DNA of 64,000 nucleotides from Sugiyamaella lignohabitans (Eukaryota; Ascomycota; Dipodascomycetes; Dipodascales; Trichomonascaceae): NCBI RefSeq assembly GCF_001640025.1, contig NC_031673.1:1612001-1676000 (forward strand). Reading direction: 5' to 3'. The translations under genes were made by a program, and so were the position numbers. The notes beneath the pieces were generated by a model that was not told the DNA's origin, ran no database searches, and saw only the letters and a list, made by a program, of their open reading frames with translations. Positions 32,051 through 45,008 of the stretch are shown in pieces (position 1 is the first letter of the stretch; each line of letters opens with the position of its first letter).

Positions 32051-32183
32051 GACCATCATGACTAATGTGTAGTGTAAAAAATGCATAGGGAGAAAGACAA
32101 GAAACTGGTGCTTTGTATGTAGAACACTGTTTGGTTCTGTCTAAAAATAAAATAAACTTATTCTAATACTCTCCGGGGTGTGT

Positions 32184-32238
32184 GCCTCCGGCGGCTGAAG
32201 CTCCGCCCCAGACCCTGTAGCTCTCCTACTTCGCGGGA
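32184..32238 (+). repeat. GC double-hairpin element, copy 5
   Basis: Slightly decayed copy (stem CTGAAGC / GCCCCAG has lost pairs; tail CTCTCCTACTTCGCGGGA). It forms a convergent pair with the copy 23 bp to the right. Confidence 0.85.
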
Positions 32239-32261
32239 CGCTGTTGGGACTCTCGACTGAA

Positions 32262-32323
32262 CCGACTCGAGCGTAGCGAGAGGAGCAACCAGGGTCTGGG
32301 GCGGAGCCCCAGCCGCCGGAGGC
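32262..32323 (-). repeat. GC double-hairpin element, copy 6
   Basis: Minus-strand copy with intact first stem and CTCTCGC-type tail (loop middle base changed, GTA). It is 51 bp from the BLM10 stop codon. Confidence 0.93.
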
Positions 32324-32373
32324 ATGCCCCGTTCCCCGAAACTGGTGAGAAATGTATATATTACATAGATGGT

Positions 32374-35300
32374 CTAGATGAAGTAGTTGCGCCACAGCAC
32401 ACCTTCGAGGTCTTCGAGTTGCTCGCTCGTGAAGACCTTGGAGTCGATGTGCCAGGTATCTTGACGCGTTTTCTTGAAATCGCCGAGGATGAGCTTGACA
32501 CTCTTGCCAACCATGCCAGGGTCATTTGCGGCCTTGACTGCCAGCACTTGCATCACTTCTGGGATCCATTTTGGTGGTGGACTCTGGTACGGGAATGCCT
32601 TGACTAGGGCTCCTAGACCCAGTACTGCAGAATGGCGCTTGACCATAGCGGTTTGGTACTCATTTAAAGGAACGCCAGTTCTGGAGACTGGTGTTCCAGG
32701 GCGACTGGGTATGGGCGTGACTGCAAGACTTGCGGTGGGTGTACGACGTAAATTCTTCCATGATTTGGTTTCGTTTAACAGGATAGTACAGTGCTGTTGA
32801 AGACTGGCTATAAGCCTGTCCTGCTCGGCAATTGGAGAGCAGCGAAGCAGGCCAGAAAGGGTCTCAGCAGCCAGCTCACGGACTTCTAATTGCACGTCAA
32901 CCAGCATATCTGTCACAGAGTTGATCAAGAACGATCTCTGATGTTCGTTCATCTTGAATAAATGTCTGAAGAAGAAGGCTTGCAAATATGAAAGAATACT
33001 GATTCTTTGATGCCAAGTTGTGGCTTTAGTACCAATATCCACTATCATATCCACCATCAGTTGAATGTACTGCACAGGACAAGGGATGTTGCCAAGCAGT
33101 TTGAACAACGACACTGCCGAGAGCATTACCTCCTCTTCATCTCTGACATTAAGGAAATTTAATAACGCAGGGATGATGGTCTTAGGAAACAGGGGGATTA
33201 ATGACACGGCATATGATTTACGGAATAAACTTTCCAAAAACAACGAGAGCGTTTTGGCAACCACAACATACTGAGATGTTCCTCTACTGCTCAAAGCTTC
33301 ACGTTCCAAACGGAGTGTCTCAAGCTTGTTAAATGCCTTAACAATTCGACTGGATAAGTCATCTGGCATCTCGTAGCATAGCAATCCTACTGAGCCACTA
33401 TCGTAGTTAGCCTTCAAAAACTGGCTCACTGTTTCAAATGACTCATGATATCTCGTAACATAGATTCCACCCAAAGTCTTGGCCACCTCATCTCGTACTC
33501 CCTGCAGAGGATGTGTGATATTATCCCACAAGTTATCGATAATCTCGTCTACATTGTGCTGGTAGTACCATCCAATTGTACTAATCGACTTCCTCAATAG
33601 GCTTAGCCGAGAGCTCTCTCTGACGCTGGTACTATATGCATCTGTTCTGACGCGAATCTCGTTTAGGAGCTTCTCAACCTGCCAAGCACGACGATAGTCG
33701 ATATAAATTGATGTCCACCAAACAAACGATCTCCAATATTCAATGTTGTCATGAGCAATACTGTTTTGAAGAACATCAGAGAATATTCCCACTAGCAAAG
33801 TTACTTTTTTGTTGATGACTTCTTCTCCCTCGGTAAACTTCAGCGAGTCAATGAGAGCAGAGCACATCTCTGCCACACATCGGTGAGAATTTTTATCTTC
33901 GGGGTTGTAAGCATGAGCAATCATAACTAAAAAGTGATCTATGCTGATTGGAGTATAGCCTAAGCCAATCATACGAAGCACAATCTTGAAAAAAATAGCA
34001 TTCGTGACATCGAAATAATCATCTTCGACTCGAGGTTCTTCTAAATGCCTTGCAATGACCGCAGCGATCCATTCGGGTGTCATGATCAAGGCAAACTCCC
34101 GAATAGCTTTCTCGTCTTCTTCACTAAACTTGAGAGTGTCTTTATACGCAGCTTTATCAGCTTCAAACTTCTTAGGCCACACAAGCCAGCCATAGTTAGC
34201 ATTGCCCTTATCCAAAAAGTAAGTTGGGTTCTCAAAATTTTCTAGCTCCGCAACGAATTTAGCTTGGAAATCAGGCACTGAGCTATCTACAATCATACCG
34301 TTATCAGACAGAATGTTGTCTTCATCACAATTCAGTAGGAATCGATTATAGTCATAACCACTGCTTGCCAGGTTGAATAATTTACTGGAAATCATAAACA
34401 ATCCGTGCATACAAATAGCTTTAATTCCAGGATGAGGGCTCATTGCGCCATTTCCAAGTTGAATAAGTACTCTCGCATCAATTGGCATCTGTGGAGACGA
34501 GCAAATAGCAGTGAATAATCCACCATTGACAGCAGTGAGCTTCCAATGTTGGTCTTTACTTTCTTTGCCCCCGGCAAGATAGTCGATTAAATGATTCATT
34601 TCCTTTTCGGCCTTTGCACGCTTGTCTTTCTTTTTGGCTTTGAGCTGCTCGATCCTTTCCGCGACAGATCTGTACTCGCCATTAATGACTGTTTCTGGCT
34701 CAGCAGGTTTGAGAACATCTACAGACGACATATCTATGCTAATAACATCCAATGGCAGTCTGATATTAGTGGCAAAGTAATTGTACAGTGAGGTAGCAAC
34801 TGCATTGAGATTGGGGTAATCCGCTTGCATGGCCAGCTTGATATACTCAATAAAAGGAACCATATGCTTAAAGTCCTTCTTAATCGACGATTGCATAACT
34901 CGTAGATTGAGAAGTCTCACTGCACTCTCTGCCTTAGTATACTCCTGGCATTTCAACGCAGTATTCAACTCACGAAGAACAAATGGGTATACTTGTGAGC
35001 GTGATCCTATCAAAATTTTAACTGCTGATTCTAAAGACGACTGTCCATTTCTACGAACATCGGAATAAATCGACATACTAGATCTAACACTGTCAAACAA
35101 AAGCGTCTTATCAAGATCGGACATCTTTCTGAGCCCAACATTGTGAGCAAGTCTTTCGTAGTGGTACAAGTATGCTCGTCTACTCAAGAGAGGGCGAGGG
35201 TAGTCCTTTCTTAATCCTGGAATACGGAAATGCTTTGTTTCATAGCTGTAAAGTGCCAGTAGCGAGTCAAGGGTCTTAGCAGACCGTTCCATTCCAACAT

Positions 35301-38300
35301 CAGAAAACCATACTTTTGTAGCAAAGAGCAATGCTTTGAAAGATGCAATATCATTCTCTCTATTCTTGCTTAAGTAGGTATGTATTTCGTGCAAGAACTT
35401 TCCAAGGTCAAGTCGTAGTTCATGGATACGACGATATAAAGGATCATCAGCCTTGGTATGCTTATCAAAGAAATAGTTTACTGGATACTCACGGAACTTT
35501 TTGAGGTCCACAATTTCTCCCTCAAAATCAAGATCGTCATCCACTGCAATCAAATTGTTGTTCATTAGCTCATCTTCCTCGTCGAAGCTAGACGCATCAG
35601 AATCAGAATCCATTTCTTGTGAAACGCTTTCTTCATATTCAGAGTCGCCAACATTCTCATTCAATCCAGACTTTTCGCCATACTTTGGGTCAAAGAGCAA
35701 AGCAACACCTGAAGTGGCAGTACGAATATACGTAATGTTATTTGCTATCAGGTCAGATAATTCAGTTGGCGAATATTTCTTCTCTGCACCCTGCTGATTC
35801 ACCACAAGTTTAAGAGCATCTGTTGATACCTGACAATGCTTCGAATAGAGGTCAACCGCAAACTCAATCTCATTTCTCGACGGTACATGCCATTTCAATT
35901 TTAGATTTTTGGTATCCGCTTTAGCACCCCAATCTCCAAGACCCACCGGATCTCCTTCAGGAACCAAGCTGTAGTCGTTTGATGTCGTCGTAGTCAAAGT
36001 CATTAAAGTATGATGGATGGCATTGGAAACATGGAATACAATAGCTCCTTTGCAATGCTCACGCAGATACAAGGTCAGTTCCATGATCTGATCTTTAAAT
36101 ACAAACGCCTCAGCAAATGCATGTGCCAGCACCATATTCAGCGCTGACAGATACCAGATTAAAGCTCTATCACGAGGAAGAATCTCCGAGCCACTTCGAG
36201 TAGATCCAGCTCCGTTCTCTTCAATCTCCTCCTTGATCTTATAGTACAGCATATTGAACATTTTAGGAAATGCTACCTCTGGATTCACCTTGATTAAGCA
36301 ACCGCAAATATGCGCAACTGGGTCGGCAGCATGGTGAATCACATTATGCTCTACAAAGTCGACTACGTGATTGACAATCCGCTTGAACAGATTTGGAGAA
36401 ACTGCTCCTAATATAGCAGTAACTGCAGGTGGTAATGCATTGGACACCTGAGCCTCTGGTGAATCACGGGCCGCTTTAGCAGAACCTGATCCGGTCCCAG
36501 AATTATCTGGCAAGTTTTCTAGCATTGCAAAGATTCTATCGAATACCATGATTACAAACTCGTCAAAGGATGCAGTTGAAGATTTAAGCACTTGCGGAAT
36601 CATCTCTTCAGGTATTTCAGGTAGCTTACCATGTTCTTCCAGATAAGAGATTGATCCTGCGATAGTTTCCATGGCCAATCCAGATCCCATATTCTCGCTA
36701 ATATCGTAGAATGGCACGTTCAAAGCTACTGCCTGAATAAATGACAGCGAATGCAATGTCTTGGATAAATCATTAGCGTCTATGCCAGGGACAGCTAGAC
36801 CCAGCAGTGTTGTAATGTGTAAAGCATATTTTGGCACTTGGGAGATTTTTCTTGCCAATACGGTCAATGCCTTAAGCGAGGACATTGTTCGATGCGTCTC
36901 AACCAATCCTTGCAATGACGGATACACCTCACCGAGCAGTCTAGGGATAATCAAATCTGGAGATAGATATGCAAGACCCTGTAAAGCTTCTAATGAACTG
37001 GCTACAACAGTGGTACTCTTGGCATGGATTCCCAGAAATGTGGCATTTCTTAAAATCCTGACAAATCTGTCCTTGACTTTATCAGTCAAATGACGCTCGG
37101 CAGGAATCACTGACTCCTTGTAGGGGTTGCCTTCACAATCCACTGTGTCTGACGACTGCACATTCCATCTCAGTAAAAATATCTCTACCATGGCTGCAAT
37201 AGTCTGCATTATATTTCGCGTCCATGCTCCCTGGTTAGATGGGTGCACAAACGTCTCTACCGCGTGCATCAAACTTTCCAACTTATCTAAAATACCGTCT
37301 GGCTCTAAACCACTTTCTGCCGATAGCGAATATACGATGAGATTCGCAATTGGCCTCGCGCATCTGTTCTTTTTGTCTCTATCGGATTTAACGCTTACAG
37401 TCTCATTTGACTGAACGTACGGCGAGCCAACATACGATACCGGTACTTCAAGCATGCGCAAAATAGCGCTAAACACAATCGACAGCTGTTCAGGGGTCAA
37501 AATTCCGTACTTATCAAAACTGACTAATTTCGACGATATCGAGTCTGAAACCAACGTCGCCACTAAATCCAGAGACTGGAAATCATACAAAGATGATCTT
37601 GGCAGCAGTGACCACATATGGAATATCGCTGGTAGCATGTATTTCGGCATGATCTCTAACTCATCTCCCTCTGCTGGCACAGCAGGCGTAAGCAGAATCA
37701 GCAAACTCATAACATTGTGGGATACACTTGCCTTCGAAACGGCATACTTCTTTTGTTAGTTCTTGGTCCGCAATGCCTCCGGCGGCTGGGGCTCCGCCCC
37801 AGACCCCCCTGCTCCTCTCGCTTCGCTCGAGTCGGGCGTGGGGAGGGGAGAGATTTGAAGAGCAGCCAAAATCATTCTGACATGGCAAACTTACGTGTGG
37901 CAGGATCTCCTCCAGAATTTGTAATGTTAGCTCGGGCTTGATCAAGTGACGAGCCACCTGGGCCAGCCTGGATAATGCAGAAAATGACTTGGAAATGCTG
38001 CCTTCATAACTCGACTGCTGTGGAAATGCCAATTTCCTCATCACCACCACAAGCGTACGCCAATCCAGATCTAGATCCTGTGGCTTAACTGTATCTTGAA
38101 ATAGATCATCTTTACATAGTAAGCAAAACATGTTGATGAACTTCTCCATTGCTGCTCCATCTGTTCCTGCTAGAGCGAGCGAGTAATACAGTTTGATGAG
38201 CTTGATTCGCGTTTCCAGTGGCATGTCAAACTTAAGACTAATCCAAGATCTGAGTTCTTTAGTCCAATGATACACAGCTGGCCCAGTACTATTTCCAATT

Positions 38301-38494
38301 ATCCCTTTCAGATCATCACCCTTGATGGCAATATATAAGTTGGCAATGATATGATCCAGATGTTCTAATCGTTCTTCTTGTGTCTCACACTCATAAGGTA
38401 AAGCTGAAATATATGGAAATGTCCTTGGTCGGCTACGAAAGCTATTGCCCTTGGCAATCACTTTTCCTTCTCCCAAATCAGTGGACGGAGTCAT
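32374..38494 (-). CDS. BLM10: proteasome activator Blm10/PA200 (2 exons)
   Basis: Exons 37895-38494 (200 codons) and 32374-37749 join to 1991 residues. Blm10 is a HEAT-repeat solenoid that caps the 20S proteasome and opens its gate. The N-terminal RPRTFPYISALPYE, the many HEAT-like helices and the C-terminal LEDLEGVLWRNYFI fit the family; S. cerevisiae Blm10 has 2143 residues. The 145-bp intron (37750-37894) has donor GTAAGT, branch ACTAAC and, by the best join (EEILPH-KYAVSKASVSHNVMSLL), an AAAG acceptor only a few bases past the branch. It contains a GC double-hairpin element. Oddity: the last three residues are YFI, whereas the gate-opening HbYX tail has Tyr in the penultimate position (YYA in S. 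cerevisiae). An acidic linker lies around residue 850. The first upstream ~600 bp show no clear proteasome-gene (PACE) element. Confidence 0.94.
37750..37894 (-). other. BLM10 intron carrying a GC element
   Basis: 145-bp intron with donor GTAAGT and GAACTAAC branch. The likely acceptor AAAAG comes directly after the branch. More than a third of its length is one GC double-hairpin element, antisense to BLM10 in element orientation. Confidence 0.8.
37775..37836 (+). repeat. GC double-hairpin element, copy 7 (inside BLM10 intron)
   Basis: Full-length copy with intact first stem and CTCTCGC-type tail. The linker has one extra C (ACCCCCCTG). It lies 26 bp inside the 3' end of the BLM10 intron. 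Confidence 0.95.
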
Positions 38495-40353
38495 TTTGCT
38501 GCAAAACTTTGACTGGTCTAATAAAATAGCAAATTTTTCAACTGCATTATTTGGTTAGTATACTATTTTTCATTACCATTGTTTAACAGTCAATTCTACA
38601 ATCAATTAAGTCCTATCGAGCAATTGAGTCAACCCATCATCCCTCGAATGCTACGCACAAAATTTGTAATCTCCAACTTCGAGTTATCAAAAAAAGTCCC
38701 CATTTGTTGTCAACATATTATTTATGGATGTTGTGCATCCAATTGATTCACAAGCCAATTCTTTTGGGACCAATCTGGCAGCACCACTTTGAATTGATCA
38801 AGATTCTTGACTATCAATTCGCAGTTTCATGCGTAGTTACAATTTCGAAAATATATTGGGTCATTCATTGCATTGTTCAAGGGATCAATTAGATTATCAT
38901 TTAGGACACAGCTAGCTGGTACTGGTATTTTGATTACTCACATAAAAATCAATTTGTTAGCTTCACAATCTAACGAATTACGAAATGTTCTTGTGCACTA
39001 AATTAAGCAAGACAAATCAAATCTAACCGATTCGTCATCAACTCTTTGTAATGCTATTTGAAGATCAACTGCAGAATAGACAACGTCAATCTAAATAGAG
39101 ATATTAGTTTAAACTCAGCTAAACCAACTCCTCTCTATAATCGAATCAACAATGTCCAAACCCCTTCGTCTTTCAATGACGATTGCTAGATGTCCGCTAT
39201 GGGGGCAAAGTAGGATAGGTCAGGAATGGCGATCTATCGACGACCAGCCGTATTATGTTTGTGCGGCTATTAGTCTGACGTAATATGGCTGGAGTGTTGA
39301 GAAACACTGAGGATAGCGCGATATCGAATATACAGGTGAGAGATGTTATAATCTCGTTTGTGGGGGAATAGGATGTTATTGACTGATTCTCATATGTAAT
39401 GCTAAGATAGAGATATGTTTTTACTATCTTGATGCAGCCCCGTTATAGTTTATCTGTTGTTACAGGACCCTGCGTTCTGCATTGCTGATCTTCGAGGGGT
39501 TAGATTATGCACGGAAGCTAGTTTATTCCAGTCTTGTAAATCATGCTGAGATGTTCAAAAAATCTGCTTCAGGTCTTAATATTAATAACTGTATGGATTT
39601 GCTGGATTCTGCGTTTGTCAAGCAAATGAAGAATTAAATGGTCTCATTATGGTATACTCAGGGGGTAGCCTGAAAGTAATGAGATACGCACATTAAACTT
39701 GACTTTTTGAACAAATTTAGAGTGATTCATCTGCCAGAAGTTCATAGAATAGACAAATTGCTAGAATTATGAGTCAATAATTTTGCTCAGTAATGAGCCG
39801 GATCTATCTGTCAGACAAGTGAGAACTGCAATTGATATAGACTATACAAACAAGGACGAGGCATGACTAGCTTACAGACCTTTTGATGCTTATCAGGAAA
39901 GTGAAGCCAGGGCAATTTTAGGAGGGGTCATGACAGCAGTTATTAGAAGAGTCGTAGATGTCTAGAAGCGGTGATAAGGACGGTGATAGGGGGGTTCGAG
40001 TAATGGGTACAAAATACTCGGGACGGAAGTCGCCTCCCGGATTGACGGATGTCACAAACTGTCAATGGGAACAGGTGCCTCGGCTTGTCTCGTTTAGATT
40101 CTGGGTCTGCAAGCTAGCCCACTGTCTCGTTCATATTTGATTCATAATATCACGTGCGAAATTCGGCCAGCTGAATTTATCGGTAGGATGGGATCGACAG
40201 ACTGGCGTTGATAAGATATCTGGATATTGACGACAAACGAATCGGTCGATACCACCCCATTATTGGAAAATAAATACGTCAATTGTCAATTAAAGTTTTA
40301 GACACAAGGGCGGCTCCATCGGTACGACTTTTATGGTTGTCTGGGGAAGATGA

Positions 40354-40416
40354 CCTCACAAAGGTACAACCTTACAAAGGCACAATCTTACTAAGGTACA
40401 ACCTTACAACCTCAAC
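40354..40416. repeat. tandem repeat, about 16-bp unit, 3-4 copies
   Basis: Units of the form CTTACAAAGGTACAAC (with CTCACAAAGG, GGCACAAT and CTTACTAAGG variants) follow one another. No coding frame or known element explains it. Confidence 0.75.
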
Positions 40417-41271
40417 AAAAAAAAATACAATCTTCTTCCAAAAATATATGGACAACTTAGTCAAATGTATCTGACAAATTTACCAATGCCGTTCGATATT
40501 CTCGTGAAGAGTATTTGTGATTTTCTAGTAGGAACATGCTTGCTATTGCAGCCCACGGCGCTGAGCTCGTGCTCATGTTGGTTGTAAAGCTAGAAAAAAT
40601 GCATTGAAATGTGCGCGATATTCATCCGTTCATACGAATGGTTGCTCTACAAAAGAAATATATCTCTGTTACACTATGTTACACTAAAGAGGAGGGTCTC
40701 GCTTTTTATTTTTTCTTGTCAAATTCCGAGCAATTTTCTAAACCACTAGGGTATCTATTTAGCACAGGTGTGTATGTTGGTGGAGACGCATCTCGTTTTC
40801 ATTCGTGTAGTAGTTGCCGCTATCTGTATTGCACAACTGCTACCCCTGTTCCTTACCTAAAACTGTCGAGTCATACTGAAGCTTTACTTCACACTGGATT
40901 AGCCTACTGTGATGCTGTGTTACCCATAATTATTTGACAAGTTGGCACGAGAAAAAGCAACTGTTAGTGGTCTAAACGGCAACTGAGGTTGGCTATTTCC
41001 TGAACTAGCCTAACCATATGTACTATGATACTGACGGTGCTTCATTTTACAAGCTTATCAGCAGTAAATGTTATTTTAAACTCCACCAGTTGCTTCTAAT
41101 AGTCCTAATAGTCTAATAGTATATAGGAAAGACAACGAACCACAGACTCGAACACAGCCCAGTATTCTAGTCAGAATCTCAAGGGGCTGATTTATAAAAT
41201 AAAGTTATCTGAAAAATAATTTATTTGACATGTGCACCGAGCAAGGAGTTATAATCTGCTATCTATATTAA

Positions 41272-41333
41272 GCCTATCTGGCGTCTATCTTAGGTCTGTT
41301 TTGGGTCTATCTTGGGTCTATCTTGGAAGTATC
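41272..41333. repeat. tandem repeat, about 11-13-bp unit
   Basis: GGTCTATCTTG-like units repeat about five times with small changes (GCCTATCTG, GGTCTGTTTTG, GGTCTATCTTGG). Confidence 0.7.
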
Positions 41334-41868
41334 TCGTCCCAATCGTTCCACGTCGTCCCACGTCCAAGTTCAGTTAAGTCATATATGACAACGGGCCGGT
41401 AACCACCGGAATGGTAGTGATTCTATGACGGATTCTAAATTAATCTGACTGCCTTTACCGATATTCCATTTGCATCTCCGGTCCGACGGCTGTCAAGTAA
41501 TCCAATATAACAGGCACGTTGCTGCTTTGACGCTCTTGACAAATCGACGATTTTTATGAATATCCCTTTAAAATAGCATTCGTATTTATGAGCCTTATCA
41601 GTGATCCAAGGTTACAGATAGAAAATCGGTTCCATTTTAGGACCATGCATTGCAGCTAACTTTTAAAGCACATGTATGGAACTTCCACTGAACTAAGAAA
41701 AAAAGAAATATTCTGTGCTGCGATCTTGCATGTCCTTCCCCGATGGATAAATTGGCAGGGTAGAGTAATTTGGTAATTTAGTGTGGTAAGTTCATCACCC
41801 CATAGCTGAAACCCGAGATGGGGGTAAGACTATAATCAGTTCTATTTTGGACCATAACAGGCCACTTA

Positions 41869-41911
41869 TCACCACCACCACCACCCCAGGCAGACAGACA
41901 GACAGACAGAC
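41869..41911. repeat. CAC and CAGA microsatellites
   Basis: A short run of ACC triplets is followed directly by about five GACA tetranucleotides. Confidence 0.85.
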
Positions 41912-41954
41912 AAGTGACTGATTGATCGATTTGATACCCTAACTAGAAACCTAG

Positions 41955-42029
41955 ATGACTGCCAGATTGCCATATTGCCAGATTGCCTGACTACCTGACC
42001 TGACTGACTGACGACTGACTGAGTGACCA
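41955..42029. repeat. degenerate TGACTGCC / GATTGCC repeat
   Basis: Repeated words TGCCAGATTGCC, CATATTGCC and TGACTGACTGAC form a loosely periodic block. Confidence 0.6.
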
Positions 42030-43107
42030 CTGAAATATGTCGCTGCCAAATATTCCCGCCGCCCTACAGATGCCGCCGTTAGTCTATCCACTCAAACGGC
42101 AAGGTACAGTAAATAGCTTCATTTCGAGGCGGCTATTGTTTAGACTGTATTGCTACAATTTTAATGCATTTACAAAAAAATAAAAATTGGGCTTGTCCAT
42201 ATTGGTGCAATAATTGTTTCAGTATTTGTTGAATTTTTGAACCCGCTAGGCTTGTTCCTCCCCCGACTTTCCCCCTCTTCTCTCATCGTCCCCCTCTTTA
42301 GTCGTTCTCTCATTGTTAGTACCTAATCAGAGCACATGGAAGACAGGATCTACGGACACTTTTGAGACTCGCATTACATCCAAGCACAGTCTCAAAAAGA
42401 AAGATAAAAGTGTGTCTAATATTGCAGATAAGTGGATATGTTTTGCAGGGCACATTCCTATTTAGAATTGTTTCGCATATGGACCAGTGTGGATCCAGTG
42501 TGGATCCAAGCAATAGACCTGCGGGTATGATCCACATCTATTCACATCCCACTCATTTGATAGACTATCCAAGCATATCTCCGATCGGAAGGGAGTTACC
42601 CAATGTAGAATGGATATTTTGGGGACTTGATAGGTTCGGGAAGCCAGCCGCCAGGTTTGGATCAGGTTGGGTAGGGTGTATGAATCTTGGATTTAGCTTG
42701 GTTTAAAGTATTGAATTAAGCGACTGGCATGATTCGGAATCACGCAGCTCGATGCGATGGGCAGATTGATTGGACTTTGATTTCGATATTGCCTGCACAA
42801 GCGAGATTCTAACTAACTGATACTACTGTGCCTGTAACTGCCGCCGCTGTATGATAAACAGCTGCTGACAACACAATTACTACTACCTTGCTATATGTAG
42901 GATGAGGAAGATATTAGGGAAGACTGCATTTGCAAGGAGCAATCTAACGATTCCCCTGGTGTTAGTATGTTCAACGGGGAGCTTGGCATGAGGGAGTAAC
43001 GGAGAGGCTATGCCCCACAAACCTTGGCTACTCAGCGGTAATTTAAGGGTTTGGTTCAATTTCAGGGCAATTCATGGTCAATTGTAGTAAGAGTTCCATG
43101 AATCAAT

Positions 43108-43180
43108 GCGAGAAATGATGTCGAGAAGTATGGCGAGAAATGATTCCGAGAAGCCATGGCAAGAGATGGTGATGCAAGGC
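43108..43180. repeat. tandem repeat, about 25-bp unit
   Basis: Two clear copies of GCGAGAAATGAT..CGAGAAG.ATG (43108 and 43133) and a decayed third (GCAAGAGATGG, 43159). Confidence 0.75.
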
Positions 43181-44097
43181 CATGAGTATAGTCTATGATA
43201 GACCAGGATAGACCATAAAAATCATGGCAAAGAGGGGGTGTCACAAACTATGCGGGGAAATAGAGACAATGACGATGATCACTACTCTAGTGAAGTGACG
43301 AGGGAAAGACGAGGCGAGCAAGGCTACCCAGCGACCATTTCGATGCTGTACAAGATTCCCGAACATGCTATCCTAAGACATTGCTGTATTATAATGAAGC
43401 CAACCACAAAACTAAAAGTACATGAAGCTGCAGACGGAGTCGATCAAACTACTGGTCCTCACAAAAGTCATGCCTGGTGGCGGCCCATGACCATGTGTCA
43501 AGGGTAATCGAGCGGTTATTGATTAACTACATTTGTCTATGTGCCTGCCGCTAATATCCACCAGTATCAACGTTACTTTTTACAAGCTATCTAGATTGTG
43601 TGTGATTTCAAGGTACAATTCAACACGACCATACTGCTAAATAGACTGGAGGTGATTGGCGACTAGGGGTCGGTCTCGATTCGATGAAGTTGAGAATTAA
43701 TTACAGAAAGATGTCAATTAGTGCTAAGTGGTGGGTCAATTGCTTGACAATCTCTCCACTATTCTGTTGTTTATTTGATTTTGTTCAATCTATTCAATAT
43801 TATCGATTTACACACTTTATTCTATTTTATTTGGGCTATTTTATTTGTTTCTGCTTGGTTTATTTGGTTCTATCGATTGATCTAGATTTGTTTTGTTCTG
43901 GTCTGTTTCCGCTAAGATACTAATAAGCAATACTATCAAGTTCCAATTGCATCTTAGATCAGCTAGGACCCAAGTCAGCAACCACAGTGCTTATTACAAC
44001 AATCCCGAGAGAATCAGGAAAAGCAGTGCCGAAACCCGTCTCAACAGTATCTGGTACTTGTACCTCACTTGCCGGTTTAGAACCAGCCAGATACTCC

Positions 44098-44179
44098 AGG
44101 CAGATACACCGGCACGCACACCATCAGGTACATCAGGCAGGCACACCAAGCTGGCCCACCAGGCTGATACACCAGGCTG
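44098..44179. repeat. degenerate ACACCAGGC repeat
   Basis: Words CAGATACACCGG, GGCACACCAAGC, CCCACCAGGC and GATACACCAGGC recur over about 80 bp. Confidence 0.6.
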
Positions 44180-44819
44180 AAAAAATTTACATGAGAGACC
44201 AACTGATATGGTCCAACTCTTAATACCCCAGTAACCAACCTACCGTTAACATTTAAAACGTACAAGCGTTGAAAAACGTATAAGCATACCCCTCTCGCCC
44301 GTACGACGTCTTCCTGATCATGTGGCATGTGGGACAGTTTTACCCACCATACCCGTTAGAATCACCACCCCCAAAAAAACCGTATACCTTACTATGGTTA
44401 AGCATAAAGAAGAATCATGTGTATTTGAGGGGAGAGTCTGGATCTTGGCAAAAAAGCCAGGATACCCTTGCCTAATCCAACCAAACTATAAACCTGCGTT
44501 GGAGATCAGGTTCCTGATTGAGGGAAGAAGATGAATCCAAGATGGATATTTCAGGGCGATCTTGATTTTAGAGGGGGAAGTTCGTAAAATAGGCGGACCA
44601 AGTGTCAAAAAACAATCTGGCTGTAGTGGATATCGACAGTGACTATAACCTAAGACCTTTTGAGACATCGTTGCTGGATAGGAAGAATAGAAAGGTACGA
44701 TTGACATGCAGACCTTGGTCTGCCCCCACAAATGCATGATTTAAGGTGCTAAAATATCAGGTGGTCGTTGATTTAGTGAACTTCAAAGATAACACAGTCC
44801 ACCACGGGAAATGTGCAGT

Positions 44820-45008
44820 GAGTGACGCAGAAGCAGCAGCTGTAACTGAAGCATAAGCATAAGCAAAAGTCGCAGGTGTCGCAGAAGCATAAGCAGAAGT
44901 CACAGGTGTCGCAGAAGCAGTAGCAGAAGAAGTAACTGTAGCTATAGAGAAAAAGTAGCTGTAGCTGTAGCTGTATAGAAAAGGTAACTGTATCTGTAGA
45001 GAAAAGGT
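44820..45008. repeat. degenerate GCAGAAGY / AGCTGT repeat block
   Basis: Two copies of CAGGTGTCGCAGAAGCA with GCATAAGC between them, then GTAGCTGT repeated and two copies of AGAGAAAAGGTA. Open frames on the minus strand here simply read the repeat (SATASATPVTSAYASATP). Confidence 0.75.

Larger units (their letters stand above)
32051..32373. other. tail-to-tail spacer NIP1/BLM10 with a paired GC element
   Basis: About 320 bases. Most of the right half is a head-out pair of GC double-hairpin elements (32184-32238 and 32262-32323). Both gene 3' ends must read into or stop before them. Confidence 0.6.

Noticed and set aside
39200..39212. GGGGGCAAA as a proteasome-gene (PACE) element for BLM10
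   Set aside because: One mismatch to GGTGGCAAA, about 700 bp from the start, no second site; not convincing.
39151..39282. Small ATG frame of about 43 codons
   Set aside because: Too short and without similarity to anything I know. Nothing supports translation.
40611..40937. 108-codon frame with Cys and hydrophobic residues
   Set aside because: No domain, no promoter context, and isolated in a gene-free stretch; its length is compatible with chance.
43430..43510. tRNA-like B-box word on the minus strand (GATCGACTC)
   Set aside because: No matching A box or cloverleaf around it.
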